A program made the translations under genes and the position numbers. The notes under the pieces are model-generated. The model saw only the letters and a program-made list of their open reading frames with translations, made no database searches and was not told the origin of the DNA. From SAR202 cluster bacterium (GTDB lineage Bacteria > Chloroflexota > Dehalococcoidia > UBA6926 > VFHL01), in NCBI GenBank assembly GCA_009392005.1, contig VFHL01000005.1:1-64000 (forward strand): a stretch of 64,000 nucleotides of DNA, in the 5' to 3' direction. Positions 8,409 through 18,257 of this stretch are shown here, one piece after another (the first letter of the stretch is position 1; each line of letters opens with the position of its first letter).

Positions 8409-9590
8409 CTAACGTGCTTTCAAAATTTCGTCAATCACATCAACTGCTTGATCAATTTGTTCTTCAGTCACAATTAATGGAGGCATGAAACGTATAGCAT
8501 CCGGACGCACTCTGTTTAACAACAAGCTACGCTTTAAAGCTTCTTCCATGACCTCGCCACCAATTTCTTCATGAAATGCTAGCGCCTGCAACAAGCCCAT
8601 TCCTCGAACCTCACGTACAGCAGGATATTTATCATCTAGTTCGTATAAGCGCTTCGTTAAATGTTCCCCAACATTAGCGACATGTTCAGGAAGATTTTCA
8701 TTAATCACTGTCTGCACAACCGCCGTACCCGCCGCCGCCGCCAGAGGATTCCCTCCAAATGTCGATCCATGGTCCCCAAAATCAAAAACCGCGGCATCTT
8801 CCTTCGCCAAAACCGCTCCCACAGGGACACCTCCACCAAGGCCTTTTGCCGATGCTAAAACATCCGGCTCTACCCCAGACAATTCATAACCCCAGAGTTT
8901 GCCCAAACGACCTATACCAGTTTGTACCTCGTCAAATATGAGTAGCAACCCATTTTTGTCACACCATGAACGCACTTCTTCCAAATAACCCTCATCCGGA
9001 ACAATGACTCCACCCTCCCCTTGCACAGGTTCAAGCATCACAGCGCATGTATTATCATTCGTTGCGGATTTGATCGCCTCAAAATCATTGTACGGTACAT
9101 GAACAAAGCCTGCCGGCACAGGTGCATAGGGTTCTTGATAATGTGGCTGGCCAGTCGCAGCGACCGTGGTAAGCGTCCGTCCATGGAAAGAGTTCAGAGC
9201 CGTGATAATTTCTCCAGCACCATTCCTGCGTTTCTTGCCAAAACGACGCGCAAGCTTGACCGCTCCTTCGACCGCTTCAGCGCCACTATTGCACAGAAAA
9301 ACACGATCCAAACATGAATTTTCAACCAAAAGTTGCGCTAATTCGACTTGGGGTACAGTAAAATATTGATTAGACGTCAGAATAAGGGTAGCCGCTTGCT
9401 CTTGAATCGCGGAGACAAGGGCAGGATGAGAATGACCAAGACTATCGGAGGCCCAACCTCCAACAAAATCAAGATATTGGTTTCCCTGGTCATCCCAGAC
9501 ATCCACACCAGATCCTCGTACAATCGTTAAAGGAACTCGTGTGAGCAGTTGCATATAATACTTAGATTCCAATTCTTGCCAATCCGTCAT
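8409..9590 (-). CDS. argD: Acetylornithine aminotransferase
   Basis: A 393-residue class-III PLP aminotransferase converting N-acetylglutamate semialdehyde to N-acetylornithine. Signatures: FVGGWA near the N-terminus, CNSGAEAVEGAVKLAR, FHGRT, and LLIFDEVQTGIGRLGKLW leading to the Schiff-base Lys in LASAKGLGGGVPVGAV. It starts with ATG after GGAG. The arginine assignment rests on argB 2.9 kb upstream on the same strand, with only the UPF0182 gene between. A second role as succinyldiaminopimelate aminotransferase is common in this family. Confidence 0.88.
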   Translation of the reverse strand: MTDWQELESKYYMQLLTRVPLTIVRGSGVDVWDDQGNQYLDFVGGWASDSLGHSHPALVSAIQEQAATLILTSNQYFTVPQVELAQLLVENSCLDRVFLCNSGAEAVEGAVKLARRFGKKRRNGAGEIITALNSFHGRTLTTVAATGQPHYQEPYAPVPAGFVHVPYNDFEAIKSATNDNTCAVMLEPVQGEGGVIVPDEGYLEEVRSWCDKNGLLLIFDEVQTGIGRLGKLWGYELSGVEPDVLASAKGLGGGVPVGAVLAKEDAAVFDFGDHGSTFGGNPLAAAAGTAVVQTVINENLPEHVANVGEHLTKRLYELDDKYPAVREVRGMGLLQALAFHEEIGGEVMEEALKRSLLLNRVRPDAIRFMPPLIVTEEQIDQAVDVIDEILKAR

Positions 9591-9729
9591 AGCCTCTCCA
9601 ATCTAAATTCACCTTTGTTGCGTCAAATTATCTCGGTAACTGTAGTCATCAACCTAACAGTAATTCAATTCAGTGCTTGAGCAGTAAGGATATCATTATG
9701 GGTGAAACGCAGTAATCCATCTGTCTAAG

Positions 9730-12495
9730 TCACTTTTCCTCACGCGTCAAATCAAGAATGTTATCAAGGGCGTCATTCAGCGACTCAACTTGAGCGCGCA
9801 AAGCGTTAACAGTATTTTGCATACGCTTAATTTCTCCTTGTAAATCAATCGCCCCCCCTAATAAAGAGGTGTTTGTGGATTGCTCTCCGGTAACTGGCGC
9901 GCCTTCGCCTCCCTGAGCAAGCATTTTGGATAAAGCATCCTCAAGACTCGTGCCCATCACGGGCTCTTGATCCTGACTGACCAATATGACACCGGTAAGA
10001 GATGGAAGTTGCAAACTCTTAGGTTGCAAGTATATGGGTTCAGCATAAATCAGTGTTTCCCCAATCGGAATAACTAAGAGATTTCCTTGTAAAACATCCG
10101 CACCCTGATCCGGATTGTCGGAAGAACCACGCCACAGAGTAAATTGTGCGGAAATCTCTGCGTTGCTTGCAATTGCAGCCTCTATTTGAGCCGGGCCATC
10201 AATCTGACCAACACGACCTTCCGCTTGGAATGCGAAAGAAACTAGATGACCATAGTGTTCACCATCATTTCTAGCTGCCATCCAACCTGCTAAATTGGGT
10301 TTTCCGTATGGAGTAAACGGGAAAATCAATACAAATTCCTCTCGTTCTTCTCCAGGTAACCGCATCATCACATAGTAAGGCTCCATCGGGACTGAATCAC
10401 CTTCAAATACCTCCATTGGGGTTTCCCATAGGTCTTCTTCGTTATAAAACACCTGGCTATCGATCATGTGATATTTAAGGAACATTTGGGCTTGTGTTTC
10501 AAAGAAATCTTGAGGATACCGTAGGTGATCGCGGATAACCGTCGGCATGGAATCAAATGGTTTGAATAAATCTGGAAAAATAGATTGGTACGTTTGAATA
10601 ATGCCATCAGTTTCATCAGAAACATAAAAATCTGTTTGCCCGTCATAGGCATCAACAACAACCTTTACACTGTTTCGTACATAATTCGTATTTGGGGAGA
10701 ATGGCTCAGAGTAGGGATACTGGGATGTGCGTGTGTAAGCATCTTGAATCCAGAGTAAATGCCCTTTGTCGTCAACAATAATGTAAGGATCTCGATCCAG
10801 AGTCAAAAATGGAGCAATCTCGCTAACCCGTTCTTGAATGTTTCGTTTCATAAGAAGCTTACTGGAAGAATTAATTGCATCGCTAACCACCAAATTCAAA
10901 TCACCAAATCGCCACGCAAAAAGACCGCGTTTAATCAACGAATTCAGCTTTATACCACCATTACCATCATAGCTTCCGTAAGTAGGGCCAAATTCACCTG
11001 GGTGATCAAGCTCCTTCTGCTCCGTATTGACTATCACGTAGCTATTCGTTAACTCTCCGTAATAAATCTGTGGACGCGAGACAGGGATGACACCGCTTGG
11101 CGGAATATCTTCAATAAAAAATTCGGGTTCGCCCTTCGCGGTTATCTCAGTCGTTGGACTCATCGCAACGCCATAGCCATGTGTATATTGTAATTTTTGA
11201 TTAACCCATGTTTGCGCGTCGGGTGGAGGACCAGTAATTTCACGCGCTCCGATCATTACTTGTCTGTAATCCCCATCAATCATGTAGCGATCAACATCAA
11301 TATCTCTGAATGCATAATAGAGTTCAAAGAATTGAATTTGATTGTAAAGGGAAAGAAGAGGTCGATGGTCCCACAACCGAATATTGTTGATCGTTAGTGG
11401 GTTATTTTGAACCAAAGTTTCATCAAACGATGGTAAGATTTCCTGACTTTGAATATCGATTCGATCTAGAGCATAAGCCTTACGCGTCATATCAATGCTG
11501 TAATCGATATAAGTTTGCTCAACAGCAAATTCGTTTGGCTCAACTTGAAACCTCTGAACAATACCGGGAAAGATAAGCATTCCGATTATAAATATACCAA
11601 TCCATGTCGCTGACACGATGATCGCTAATCGAATGCTCTGGCGAAAGATGTTATAAAACAAAACAATCGCACCAATAAAAGATACACCCATTAAGAGCCG
11701 TAACACTGGTAGACGAGCATGGACATCCGTATAGCTGGCTCCGAAACTAGCACCTAAATCAGAATAAACCAGTCCATAAATATCAAACCAATAACCCCAA
11801 CAGAACAACAAAAACAGAATTGCGGCAAGACCCGAAAGATGCCCTTTAATCGCCGACGTAAGCGTGAACCGGAATCCACTTAGGGCGAAATTTGCTGTGT
11901 ATATTCCAATGCTCAGGAGTCCACCAAGGATCACCGCGGCAACCAACCACATTTGTATATGGTCCAACATTGGCAAACTAAAAACGTAAAAGGATACATC
12001 TTTATGGAAAAGAGGATCTGTGACTTGAAAAGGTAGACTGTTCCAAAATCGTAACGCATGCTCCCACGAATTAGCCGCTATAACCCCAAAAATGATTGCG
12101 CATAAGAAAACAAACAGTACAATCGTCCATCGAAGTAAATACCTCAACCATGCAACAGAATCAACAGAAATGTTTGGCAAAGGAACGGCATCTTCATCAG
12201 TAGGGGAAAACCGGTATGCAAAATAAATATTCGCGACCAATATGCTACAAATAATCAGCGCCGCAAAGATGAATAACAGAACGCGGGCGGCAAAGATGCG
12301 CACAAATACATTCAAATATCCAACTTCTTGAAACCACAACACATCCGTCCAAACATTTGTGGCGAGTGAGGCCAATATCCAGATAACGATTATCCCTGCG
12401 ATCAAAATAATCCAGCGAAAGTAGGGAAAAACCGGTTGGCTTCCAGAAGGTTCAAAATCGTCTAAAAAATCGGAGGAATCTTGCATATTAATCAC
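9730..12495 (-). CDS. UPF0182 family large membrane protein
   Basis: A 921-residue member of UPF0182. The first 330 residues hold about seven transmembrane helices. The remainder is a large, probably extracytoplasmic domain with the family's conserved DIDRYMIDG, YTHGYG, YGELTNSYVIVNT and NSVKVVVDAYDG blocks. The last 30 residues form a predicted coiled coil (LQGEIKRMQNTVNALRAQV). The start codon is GTG at 12495, overlapping the argB stop by 4 bases (GTGA); an ATG three codons later is possible. Function is unknown. Its placement between argB and argD looks like operon sharing and not a metabolic link. Confidence 0.9.
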   Translation of the reverse strand: MINMQDSSDFLDDFEPSGSQPVFPYFRWIILIAGIIVIWILASLATNVWTDVLWFQEVGYLNVFVRIFAARVLLFIFAALIICSILVANIYFAYRFSPTDEDAVPLPNISVDSVAWLRYLLRWTIVLFVFLCAIIFGVIAANSWEHALRFWNSLPFQVTDPLFHKDVSFYVFSLPMLDHIQMWLVAAVILGGLLSIGIYTANFALSGFRFTLTSAIKGHLSGLAAILFLLFCWGYWFDIYGLVYSDLGASFGASYTDVHARLPVLRLLMGVSFIGAIVLFYNIFRQSIRLAIIVSATWIGIFIIGMLIFPGIVQRFQVEPNEFAVEQTYIDYSIDMTRKAYALDRIDIQSQEILPSFDETLVQNNPLTINNIRLWDHRPLLSLYNQIQFFELYYAFRDIDVDRYMIDGDYRQVMIGAREITGPPPDAQTWVNQKLQYTHGYGVAMSPTTEITAKGEPEFFIEDIPPSGVIPVSRPQIYYGELTNSYVIVNTEQKELDHPGEFGPTYGSYDGNGGIKLNSLIKRGLFAWRFGDLNLVVSDAINSSSKLLMKRNIQERVSEIAPFLTLDRDPYIIVDDKGHLLWIQDAYTRTSQYPYSEPFSPNTNYVRNSVKVVVDAYDGQTDFYVSDETDGIIQTYQSIFPDLFKPFDSMPTVIRDHLRYPQDFFETQAQMFLKYHMIDSQVFYNEEDLWETPMEVFEGDSVPMEPYYVMMRLPGEEREEFVLIFPFTPYGKPNLAGWMAARNDGEHYGHLVSFAFQAEGRVGQIDGPAQIEAAIASNAEISAQFTLWRGSSDNPDQGADVLQGNLLVIPIGETLIYAEPIYLQPKSLQLPSLTGVILVSQDQEPVMGTSLEDALSKMLAQGGEGAPVTGEQSTNTSLLGGAIDLQGEIKRMQNTVNALRAQVESLNDALDNILDLTREEK

Positions 12496-13271
12496 TCACC
12501 AACAATGAGGCTACCCGCCTGATCATCCAAAGCGTGCCTCAACACGCCTGTTTCACGTCCATCAGCTATTTGCGCTTTACCAACATAGGACAAAGCATCA
12601 ATACATGCTTCAACTTTGGGAATCATCCCACCAGAAATAACTTCAGATCCAATAAGTGTTCTGACTTGCGACGGTGTTAAGACCCCGATCGGGGTACCTT
12701 CCTCATCCAGAACACCTGGCACATCTGTTAAGAAAACAAGTCGTTCTGCTCCGAGAGTTCCCGCAACAGCAGCAGCAACAGTATCTGCATTTACGTTAAG
12801 AGTCGCCTCAAAAGCCCGTGCATTCGACGATACCGGCGACACAACAGGTATGTATCCTCCATCAAGCAAGTGTTGAATTAAAGAACTGTCAACAGATTCC
12901 ACCTCACCAACAAGACCAAGAGCAGAATCGCGGATATCGGCTTTAACAAGCGTCGCATCAACTCCACTGATACCGACAGCGCGTCCGCCCCTCGCGTTAA
13001 TCAGGGCAACAAGTTTCTTATTAACCAATCCGCATAGAACAGCTGTCACGATTTCCAAAGATTCCTCACTAGTTACGCGCCTGCCTTCCACAAACATCGT
13101 TTCAACCCCTTGTTTATCCAACCATTGAGTAATGGTAGGCCCTCCCCCATGAACAATAACAATGGGTATGCCTCGTTTTTGTAATTCCACACAATCTTCA
13201 AACGTCGTGTCATTTGGCCCCAGTGCATTCCCACCTATTTTGATCACGACAGGCTGATGCTTTTCAGTCAC
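12492..13271 (-). CDS. argB: Acetylglutamate kinase
   Basis: A 259-residue amino-acid kinase that phosphorylates N-acetylglutamate, the second step of arginine synthesis. The N-terminal VVIKIGGNALG and IVIVHGGGPTI glycine loops bind ATP and substrate. NVNADTVAAAVAGTLGAERLVFLTDVPGVL and GGMIPKVEAC complete the family pattern. It starts at GTG after GGGAG and ends within the start of the UPF0182 gene. The protein is of the short type without an obvious N-terminal arginine-sensing helix, so feedback inhibition is uncertain. Confidence 0.93.
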   Translation of the reverse strand: MTEKHQPVVIKIGGNALGPNDTTFEDCVELQKRGIPIVIVHGGGPTITQWLDKQGVETMFVEGRRVTSEESLEIVTAVLCGLVNKKLVALINARGGRAVGISGVDATLVKADIRDSALGLVGEVESVDSSLIQHLLDGGYIPVVSPVSSNARAFEATLNVNADTVAAAVAGTLGAERLVFLTDVPGVLDEEGTPIGVLTPSQVRTLIGSEVISGGMIPKVEACIDALSYVGKAQIADGRETGVLRHALDDQAGSLIVGE

Positions 13272-13453
13272 GTTATTCTCCCATCCTTGAATTCATGACA
13301 ATAACCCCTCGGCGGCAACACGATACCGCAAAAATGTACCGGTTTCTAGAGCAAAGAGGAGGATGAGACACAACAAGAGAGGCATTGATTTAATGTGCGA
13401 TCTCAATTTAAAACACATTGGGGAATGACGGCGGCATTCAAGAAGGAAAGTAT

Positions 13454-14776
13454 TTACTTTCGTTGAAAAAGTTCGCCCTCATATCCAGATGCACCCGGCT
13501 CATAATAAACGTGACCTTTAACCGCGTCAGGAACATTTATTTGGTCAATCGATGCCTCTGGATAATCGTGGGCATATTTATATCCCTTCCCATAATCCAT
13601 TTCACGCATAAGATCCGTAACAGCATTCCTGAGATGAATTGGAACGGGATCATTTCGAGTTTTCCTAACGTCTTCAACCGCTTTCTTGTAGGCAGAATAT
13701 GCGGAATTACTTTTTGGTGCTGTCGCAAGATAAACGACTGTTTCCGCTAAGGGAAGTGAACCTTCAGGTAATCCGATGAATTGCACCGCGTTCTGACATG
13801 CGGTCGCAACTACTAAAGCTTGAGGGTCCGCCATACCAACATCTTCGGCGGCAAATATCACCATACGGCGAACAACAAATAAGGGATCTTCACCATTTTC
13901 CAACATACGAGCAAGCCAATAAAGCGCAGCATCCGTATCCGACGAACGCATTGATTTTATAAATGCCGATATAACTTGGTAGTGCTCGTCACCATTTTTG
14001 TCATAAATACCCAATCTGTTTTGCATCGCATCCTCAAGAATCGATCGGGTTACCAAATGTGATCCATCTTCAGGTTTGATTGAGCCAACGGCAAAATCTA
14101 AGGTGTTTAGAGCAACACGTGCATCTCCATTCGCCATTGAAACAAGGAATTCCAATGCATCCTTTTCGAAAACAACGTTAAGCTTCCCTAGTCCATGAAT
14201 TTCATCAGACAATGCATGATCCAATACAGATTTTACGGCATCATCTGTCAATGCGTTTAACTTATAAACACGGCAACGAGACAAAAGTGCTGCATTCACT
14301 TCAAATGAGGGGTTTTCTGTCGTTGCGCCAATCAAAGTTATGATACCTTCTTCAACAAACGGTAAAACGACATCTTGTTGAGATTTGTTGAAGCGATGAA
14401 TTTCGTCAATAAATACAATTGTTCTCGATTGGTACATTTTACGTCGCTCAATCGCATCATCCACAATTTTTCGAAGATCCCCGACTCCAGAAGTAACAGC
14501 AGAAAGCGACACAAAATATGCGTGGGTTAACTGAGCGATGATTTCAGCCAGCGTTGTCTTGCCGCTACCTGGAGGTCCCCAAAGAATCATTGACGGAATT
14601 TGACCTCCATCAATGGAATGACGCAGTAACCGATCTGCACCCGTTAAATGTTCTTGCCCGAAATAATCATCAAAGCCTTTTGGTCGCATGCGGACAGCGA
14701 GAGGGGCATCTTCAGCAAGAGCTTTTTCTGCTCCAAATTCAAAGAGGTCAGTTCGCGGTTTTTTATCACGAGGCAT
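13454..14776 (-). CDS. rarA: Replication-associated recombination protein A (MgsA/RarA)
   Basis: A 440-residue AAA+ ATPase related to clamp-loader subunits and WRNIP1, acting at stalled replication forks. The Walker A is GPPGSGKTT (near residue 67), the Walker [17 protein letters not shown], and sensor 1 [15 protein letters not shown] with the arginine finger region LLSRCRVY. The C-terminal half has the MgsA tetramerisation signature [15 protein letters not shown] and HLRNA. The ATG at 14776 follows GGAG. It is a single gene in the usual length range. Confidence 0.95.
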   Translation of the reverse strand: MPRDKKPRTDLFEFGAEKALAEDAPLAVRMRPKGFDDYFGQEHLTGADRLLRHSIDGGQIPSMILWGPPGSGKTTLAEIIAQLTHAYFVSLSAVTSGVGDLRKIVDDAIERRKMYQSRTIVFIDEIHRFNKSQQDVVLPFVEEGIITLIGATTENPSFEVNAALLSRCRVYKLNALTDDAVKSVLDHALSDEIHGLGKLNVVFEKDALEFLVSMANGDARVALNTLDFAVGSIKPEDGSHLVTRSILEDAMQNRLGIYDKNGDEHYQVISAFIKSMRSSDTDAALYWLARMLENGEDPLFVVRRMVIFAAEDVGMADPQALVVATACQNAVQFIGLPEGSLPLAETVVYLATAPKSNSAYSAYKKAVEDVRKTRNDPVPIHLRNAVTDLMREMDYGKGYKYAHDYPEASIDQINVPDAVKGHVYYEPGASGYEGELFQRK

Positions 14777-14839
14777 AATTGCTCCTCATATTCCGAGTAC
14801 TAAACTCAGGTTCCCTCGCCCACACAAAAATCCGCAGGG

Positions 14840-16282
14840 TCAGGATTCTGATGTTCTTTGATTGAGATAGTATGCCGTCACTCGCTGCAAAGTCCGTGCT
14901 GCTCTACGCATAGTAGGGAAAATAGGGAACCCCTCATCAATAATGTGTTTTTGTACTGCCTGCTGTATTCTCAAATGTTCCTCGGAATCTGGAATACCTT
15001 CCCGTTTAACAACTGCCAGTGGCTTGCCGGTTTTTCGAGATATCTCTAGATTGTGATCCATCGCTTTCAACGCATTTTCAACTGGATCTGAAGTATCTGT
15101 ATCACTCCGTCTTCGAGGCATCCTGTCGCTTGAACTGACAATTACGGTGTCATAAACACTGCTTTCCGCCATGGTTTCCAAAAGTGAGTAAATTGTTAAG
15201 CCACTACCACCAAGAATAGACATATCAAGCGGATTACTTATCCAAGGACCGAAGAAAGGATGCATTTCAATTAATTTGGTACGTGTTTCTTCTGGCAAGG
15301 GAACGGGAAACAGGCCTTCTTCTTCGCATTCATCAGCTGATAGTACGCTGCTGCCGCCGCCGCCGCCGCTAACCATGACGTTAAATCCAGTTGTGTCAGA
15401 AAGAAAGTTAAAACCAACTAGTAAATCTAGCAAGTCATCCATATCGTCAGCAGAAATAGCACCCGTCTGTTCGCACATTGCTTTCCAAATCTCTCGTGAT
15501 CCAGCCAATGACGCCGTATGAGAAGAAACAGCCCCCGTACCCGCTGTAGTCTTTCCACCCTTTAACAAAATTACTGGTTTGCGTTGGGTAGCATACTGCA
15601 AAGCTTTCACAAATCGCGGCCCAGCTCGGACCCCCTCTATGTAACCACCAATCACTTTTGTTTCAGGATCATCCGCCAGATATTCAAGTAGATCTGCCTC
15701 GTTTAAATCCAAAGCATTGCCATAACTCAAAACTTTACTAAATCGTACCCCACGTTCGGCCGCCCCATGACTTATTTCCATTGCATTCCCGCCGCTCTGA
15801 GAGAGAATACCCACAGTGCCGACCTCACGCGCAAAGCTACTGTCGAAGCTAATTTTCTCCTTCGGATAATAAAGCCCCATACAGTTCGGGCCAATCAGAC
15901 GAATATCCGACTGACGCGCCCTTTCAAGGAGCTTACTTTCCATAGCCGCTCCATCTTCATGCCCCGTCTCACTAAATCTCGCAGTAAAGAAGTGAATCAC
16001 CTTCACACCCTTCACTGCACAATCATCCACCAAATCTAATGCTGCATTGTTAGGAACACACGAAATCACATAATCGACTGGACCAGGTATATCCTGAACT
16101 CTTGAATATACCTTGTGCTCAAGTATTTCATCACCTTTATTGTTTACTGGATAAAGAGCTCCCTCGTACCCTAAATCCAAGAGTGATTTAAAAAACCTGT
16201 AGCCTGATTTGTCTTTATTTGCAGATGCCCCAGCGACTGCAATCGATTTTGGATGGAAAATATAATCAATCTCTAGGCCCAT
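14840..16282 (-). CDS. CoA-binding, ADP-forming acyl-CoA synthetase alpha-type protein
   Basis: A 480-residue protein with the order CoA-binding Rossmann domain (FHPKSIAVAGASANKDKSG, residues 9-27) then two succinyl-CoA-ligase-like domains. VGILSQSGGNAMEI and the phospho-His loop SSHTASLAGS around residue 256 match the alpha half of NDP-forming acetyl-CoA synthetases. The ATP-grasp beta half is absent, so it needs a separately encoded partner or works alone as an acyl-CoA handling protein. A GGGGG loop follows in MVSGGGGGSSVL. It probably interconverts an acyl-CoA and ADP with an acid and ATP. No neighbour names the acid. Confidence 0.8.
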   Translation of the reverse strand: MGLEIDYIFHPKSIAVAGASANKDKSGYRFFKSLLDLGYEGALYPVNNKGDEILEHKVYSRVQDIPGPVDYVISCVPNNAALDLVDDCAVKGVKVIHFFTARFSETGHEDGAAMESKLLERARQSDIRLIGPNCMGLYYPKEKISFDSSFAREVGTVGILSQSGGNAMEISHGAAERGVRFSKVLSYGNALDLNEADLLEYLADDPETKVIGGYIEGVRAGPRFVKALQYATQRKPVILLKGGKTTAGTGAVSSHTASLAGSREIWKAMCEQTGAISADDMDDLLDLLVGFNFLSDTTGFNVMVSGGGGGSSVLSADECEEEGLFPVPLPEETRTKLIEMHPFFGPWISNPLDMSILGGSGLTIYSLLETMAESSVYDTVIVSSSDRMPRRRSDTDTSDPVENALKAMDHNLEISRKTGKPLAVVKREGIPDSEEHLRIQQAVQKHIIDEGFPIFPTMRRAARTLQRVTAYYLNQRTSES

Positions 16283-16364
16283 AAAAATCTCCAGTTATAA
16301 GAATCAATCGCCTCTTTAATTACCATAAATTCATTACCGATCATTCTATTCTGATAAATTGACA

Positions 16365-17255
16365 TCATCGGAATAAGAATAACACTCCTCCTGACGTTAT
16401 CGCCCAAAGGAGGATATTCCCCAAGAGCGGCTTATCACGCAGTAAAATTTCTTCTGGTTTTCCTCCCAAGTCTTTCGAATGTACCAAGAAGAGATACCGG
16501 AATAACCCATACACAATAAATGGAACTGTCATAATCATTTGGCGAGGAACATCTGCCGTTGCCGCGTACACACTGTATGCAATTAAGGTTGAAGGAACCA
16601 CCACAGCAATAAGTTGATCAAGTAGGGGAATAGAATAATCCCGTAATGTATCCCGATGATCGGCAACTGCATCACCCTCTAGAACCTTCAATTCATTCCT
16701 ACGTTTAGCGAAACCAATGAAAAGCGCACCGAATATTGTGCAGATATACAACCAAGGCGAAACAGGGACACTAATTACCGAAGCACCCGCCACCACGCGA
16801 ATCACAAAACCCGCGGCGATAACACCAACGTCAATAATTACAACGCGTTTCAGATAAAACGAATATAGAACCATCAGTACGACGTATGTCAACATAACGA
16901 GCCCAAGCTCCATCATCATCATGAAACCCATTGCCACAGATAGTCCGAGTAAGATTGAAGCACATATGATCGCGGTTGAGGTATTAACCCTGCCGGATGC
17001 TATAGGTCGTAATCGTTTTACTGGATGTGCTCGATCGCTTTCGATATCAACAAGATCATTTATAAGATAGATCCCACTAGATATCGTGCAAAAAAGCAAA
17101 AATGTAGCACTGCTCTGAAGCAGCAATCTCCAAACAAACGGATCACCAAATCCCCAAAACAGATTCAAACTGAAAGCCATTGGAAAGAATATGATGAGAT
17201 TTTTCGTCCATTGTTTAGGACGCATAGCTCGAGCTAAATCGGTTAATTCTCGCAC
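16365..17255 (-). CDS. UbiA-family prenyltransferase, decaprenyl-phosphate phosphoribosyltransferase-like
   Basis: An integral membrane protein of about 296 residues with eight or nine hydrophobic segments. The N-terminal RAMRPKQWTKNLIIF and the NDLVDIESDRAHPVKRLRPIASG aspartate motif match the group that moves 5-phosphoribose pyrophosphate onto polyprenyl phosphate. A second Asp-rich loop near FAKRRNELKVLEGDAV is also typical. The reading frame stays open 93 codons further upstream, but that part is antisense to tlyA and unlike the family. I therefore chose the GTG at 17255; ATG at 17225 is the alternative. Neither has a strong ribosome site. Confidence 0.82.
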   Translation of the reverse strand: MRELTDLARAMRPKQWTKNLIIFFPMAFSLNLFWGFGDPFVWRLLLQSSATFLLFCTISSGIYLINDLVDIESDRAHPVKRLRPIASGRVNTSTAIICASILLGLSVAMGFMMMMELGLVMLTYVVLMVLYSFYLKRVVIIDVGVIAAGFVIRVVAGASVISVPVSPWLYICTIFGALFIGFAKRRNELKVLEGDAVADHRDTLRDYSIPLLDQLIAVVVPSTLIAYSVYAATADVPRQMIMTVPFIVYGLFRYLFLVHSKDLGGKPEEILLRDKPLLGNILLWAITSGGVLFLFR

Positions 17256-17340
17256 ACTAGTTTCGTTTCTATCCCTTAAGAAGTATTCTCTACTCAATCT
17301 GTTTCCAATATTTGTGCATGCAAACGATTGTGAGAACAAA

Positions 17341-18069
17341 TTGGCAAAAAAACGCCTAGACGCAATTCTTGTTGAACGTGCAATCACAACCACTTTAGAC
17401 CACGCTATGAAAATCATTCTAGCAGGTGAAGTCCGTGTTGAGGATTCAATAATCACGCATCCTGGCACATACGTCACCGAAAAAGCAGCTATTTCTCTCC
17501 AGCCCAAAGATAAATTTGTGAGTCGGGGAGGCACAAAATTAGAAGGAGCATTGGAACACTTCGGGTTAGATGTTCACCAATTGGTCACAGCGGACATCGG
17601 CTCCTCTACAGGCGGATTCACAGATTGTCTTCTGCAAAACGGAGTTCAACGTGTTTATTCAATCGATGTTGGTTATGGTCAAATCGCATATCATTTGCGA
17701 ACTAACCCAAAAGTGATAATGCTTGAAAGAACGAACGCAAGGCACAACTTACCCATCCCAGAGAAGCTTGATCTTGTCACAATCGATGTATCATTCATTT
17801 CACTAACGCTTGTCTTACCAAACCTCCTGAAACATCTCCAGACAAATGGTCACATTGTCGCCCTTATCAAACCTCAATTTGAAGCTAAACGTAATGCTGT
17901 TGGCAAAGGTGGCATAGTAAGAGTTCCTCAAACACATGCCAATGTGATTGGAAAGATTGCGATTTGGGGCATCCGTAACGGTTTACGTGTCCGAAATATT
18001 AACCAATCAGTATTGGAGGGACAAAAAGGAAATAAAGAATTTTTCATCTTATTGGAGAAGCCGTATTGA
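17341..18069 (+). CDS. tlyA: TlyA family rRNA 2'-O-methyltransferase / hemolysin-like
   Basis: About 242 residues: an N-terminal S4 RNA-binding domain (AKKRLDAILVERAI, GEVRVEDSII) followed by an FtsJ-like Rossmann methyltransferase domain with KFVSRGGTKLEGALE and the SAM loop ADIGSSTGGFTDCLLQNG. In mycobacteria such proteins methylate 16S and 23S rRNA at C1409/C1920. I set the start at TTG 17341 because everything upstream in frame is antisense to the prenyltransferase and absent from the family. The two genes diverge with about 85 bases between starts. Confidence 0.88.
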   Translation: MAKKRLDAILVERAITTTLDHAMKIILAGEVRVEDSIITHPGTYVTEKAAISLQPKDKFVSRGGTKLEGALEHFGLDVHQLVTADIGSSTGGFTDCLLQNGVQRVYSIDVGYGQIAYHLRTNPKVIMLERTNARHNLPIPEKLDLVTIDVSFISLTLVLPNLLKHLQTNGHIVALIKPQFEAKRNAVGKGGIVRVPQTHANVIGKIAIWGIRNGLRVRNINQSVLEGQKGNKEFFILLEKPY

Positions 18070-18158
18070 ATTGTTCACTAAAAAGAAGATGCCGTTAAAC
18101 GACTATAAATTTATATAGCCTGCAGCGCTAAATTTGGCTCATAATCTCGTTAAAGTCG

Positions 18159-18190
18159 TCGCTTTAAATAAAGCCATCTCGCTAAAGCGA
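18159..18190. repeat. Inverted repeat between convergent tlyA and rsmI
   Basis: TCGCTTTA (18159-18166) and TAAAGCGA (18183-18190) form a perfect 8-bp inverted repeat with a 16-base spacer in the 190-base gap between two convergent genes. A bidirectional terminator is possible, but there is no strong T-tract on either side. Confidence 0.3.
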
Positions 18191-18257
18191 ATGACGTTGT
18201 GACTAATACTGATAATTGATGGAGCTTGGAACGTTCAAACTCACTACCTCTTCAACT

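Noticed and set aside
15339..15375. CCG trinucleotide run as a repeat element
   Set aside because: It encodes the conserved glycine loop of the CoA-binding protein and needs no other explanation.
17256..17534. N-terminal 93-codon extension of the prenyltransferase frame
   Set aside because: It is antisense to the start of tlyA, and the family begins at about RAMRPKQW.
18228..18238. GAACGTTC palindrome as a LexA box
   Set aside because: It lacks the four-base spacer of the GAAC-N4-GTTC motif and lies between convergent genes.
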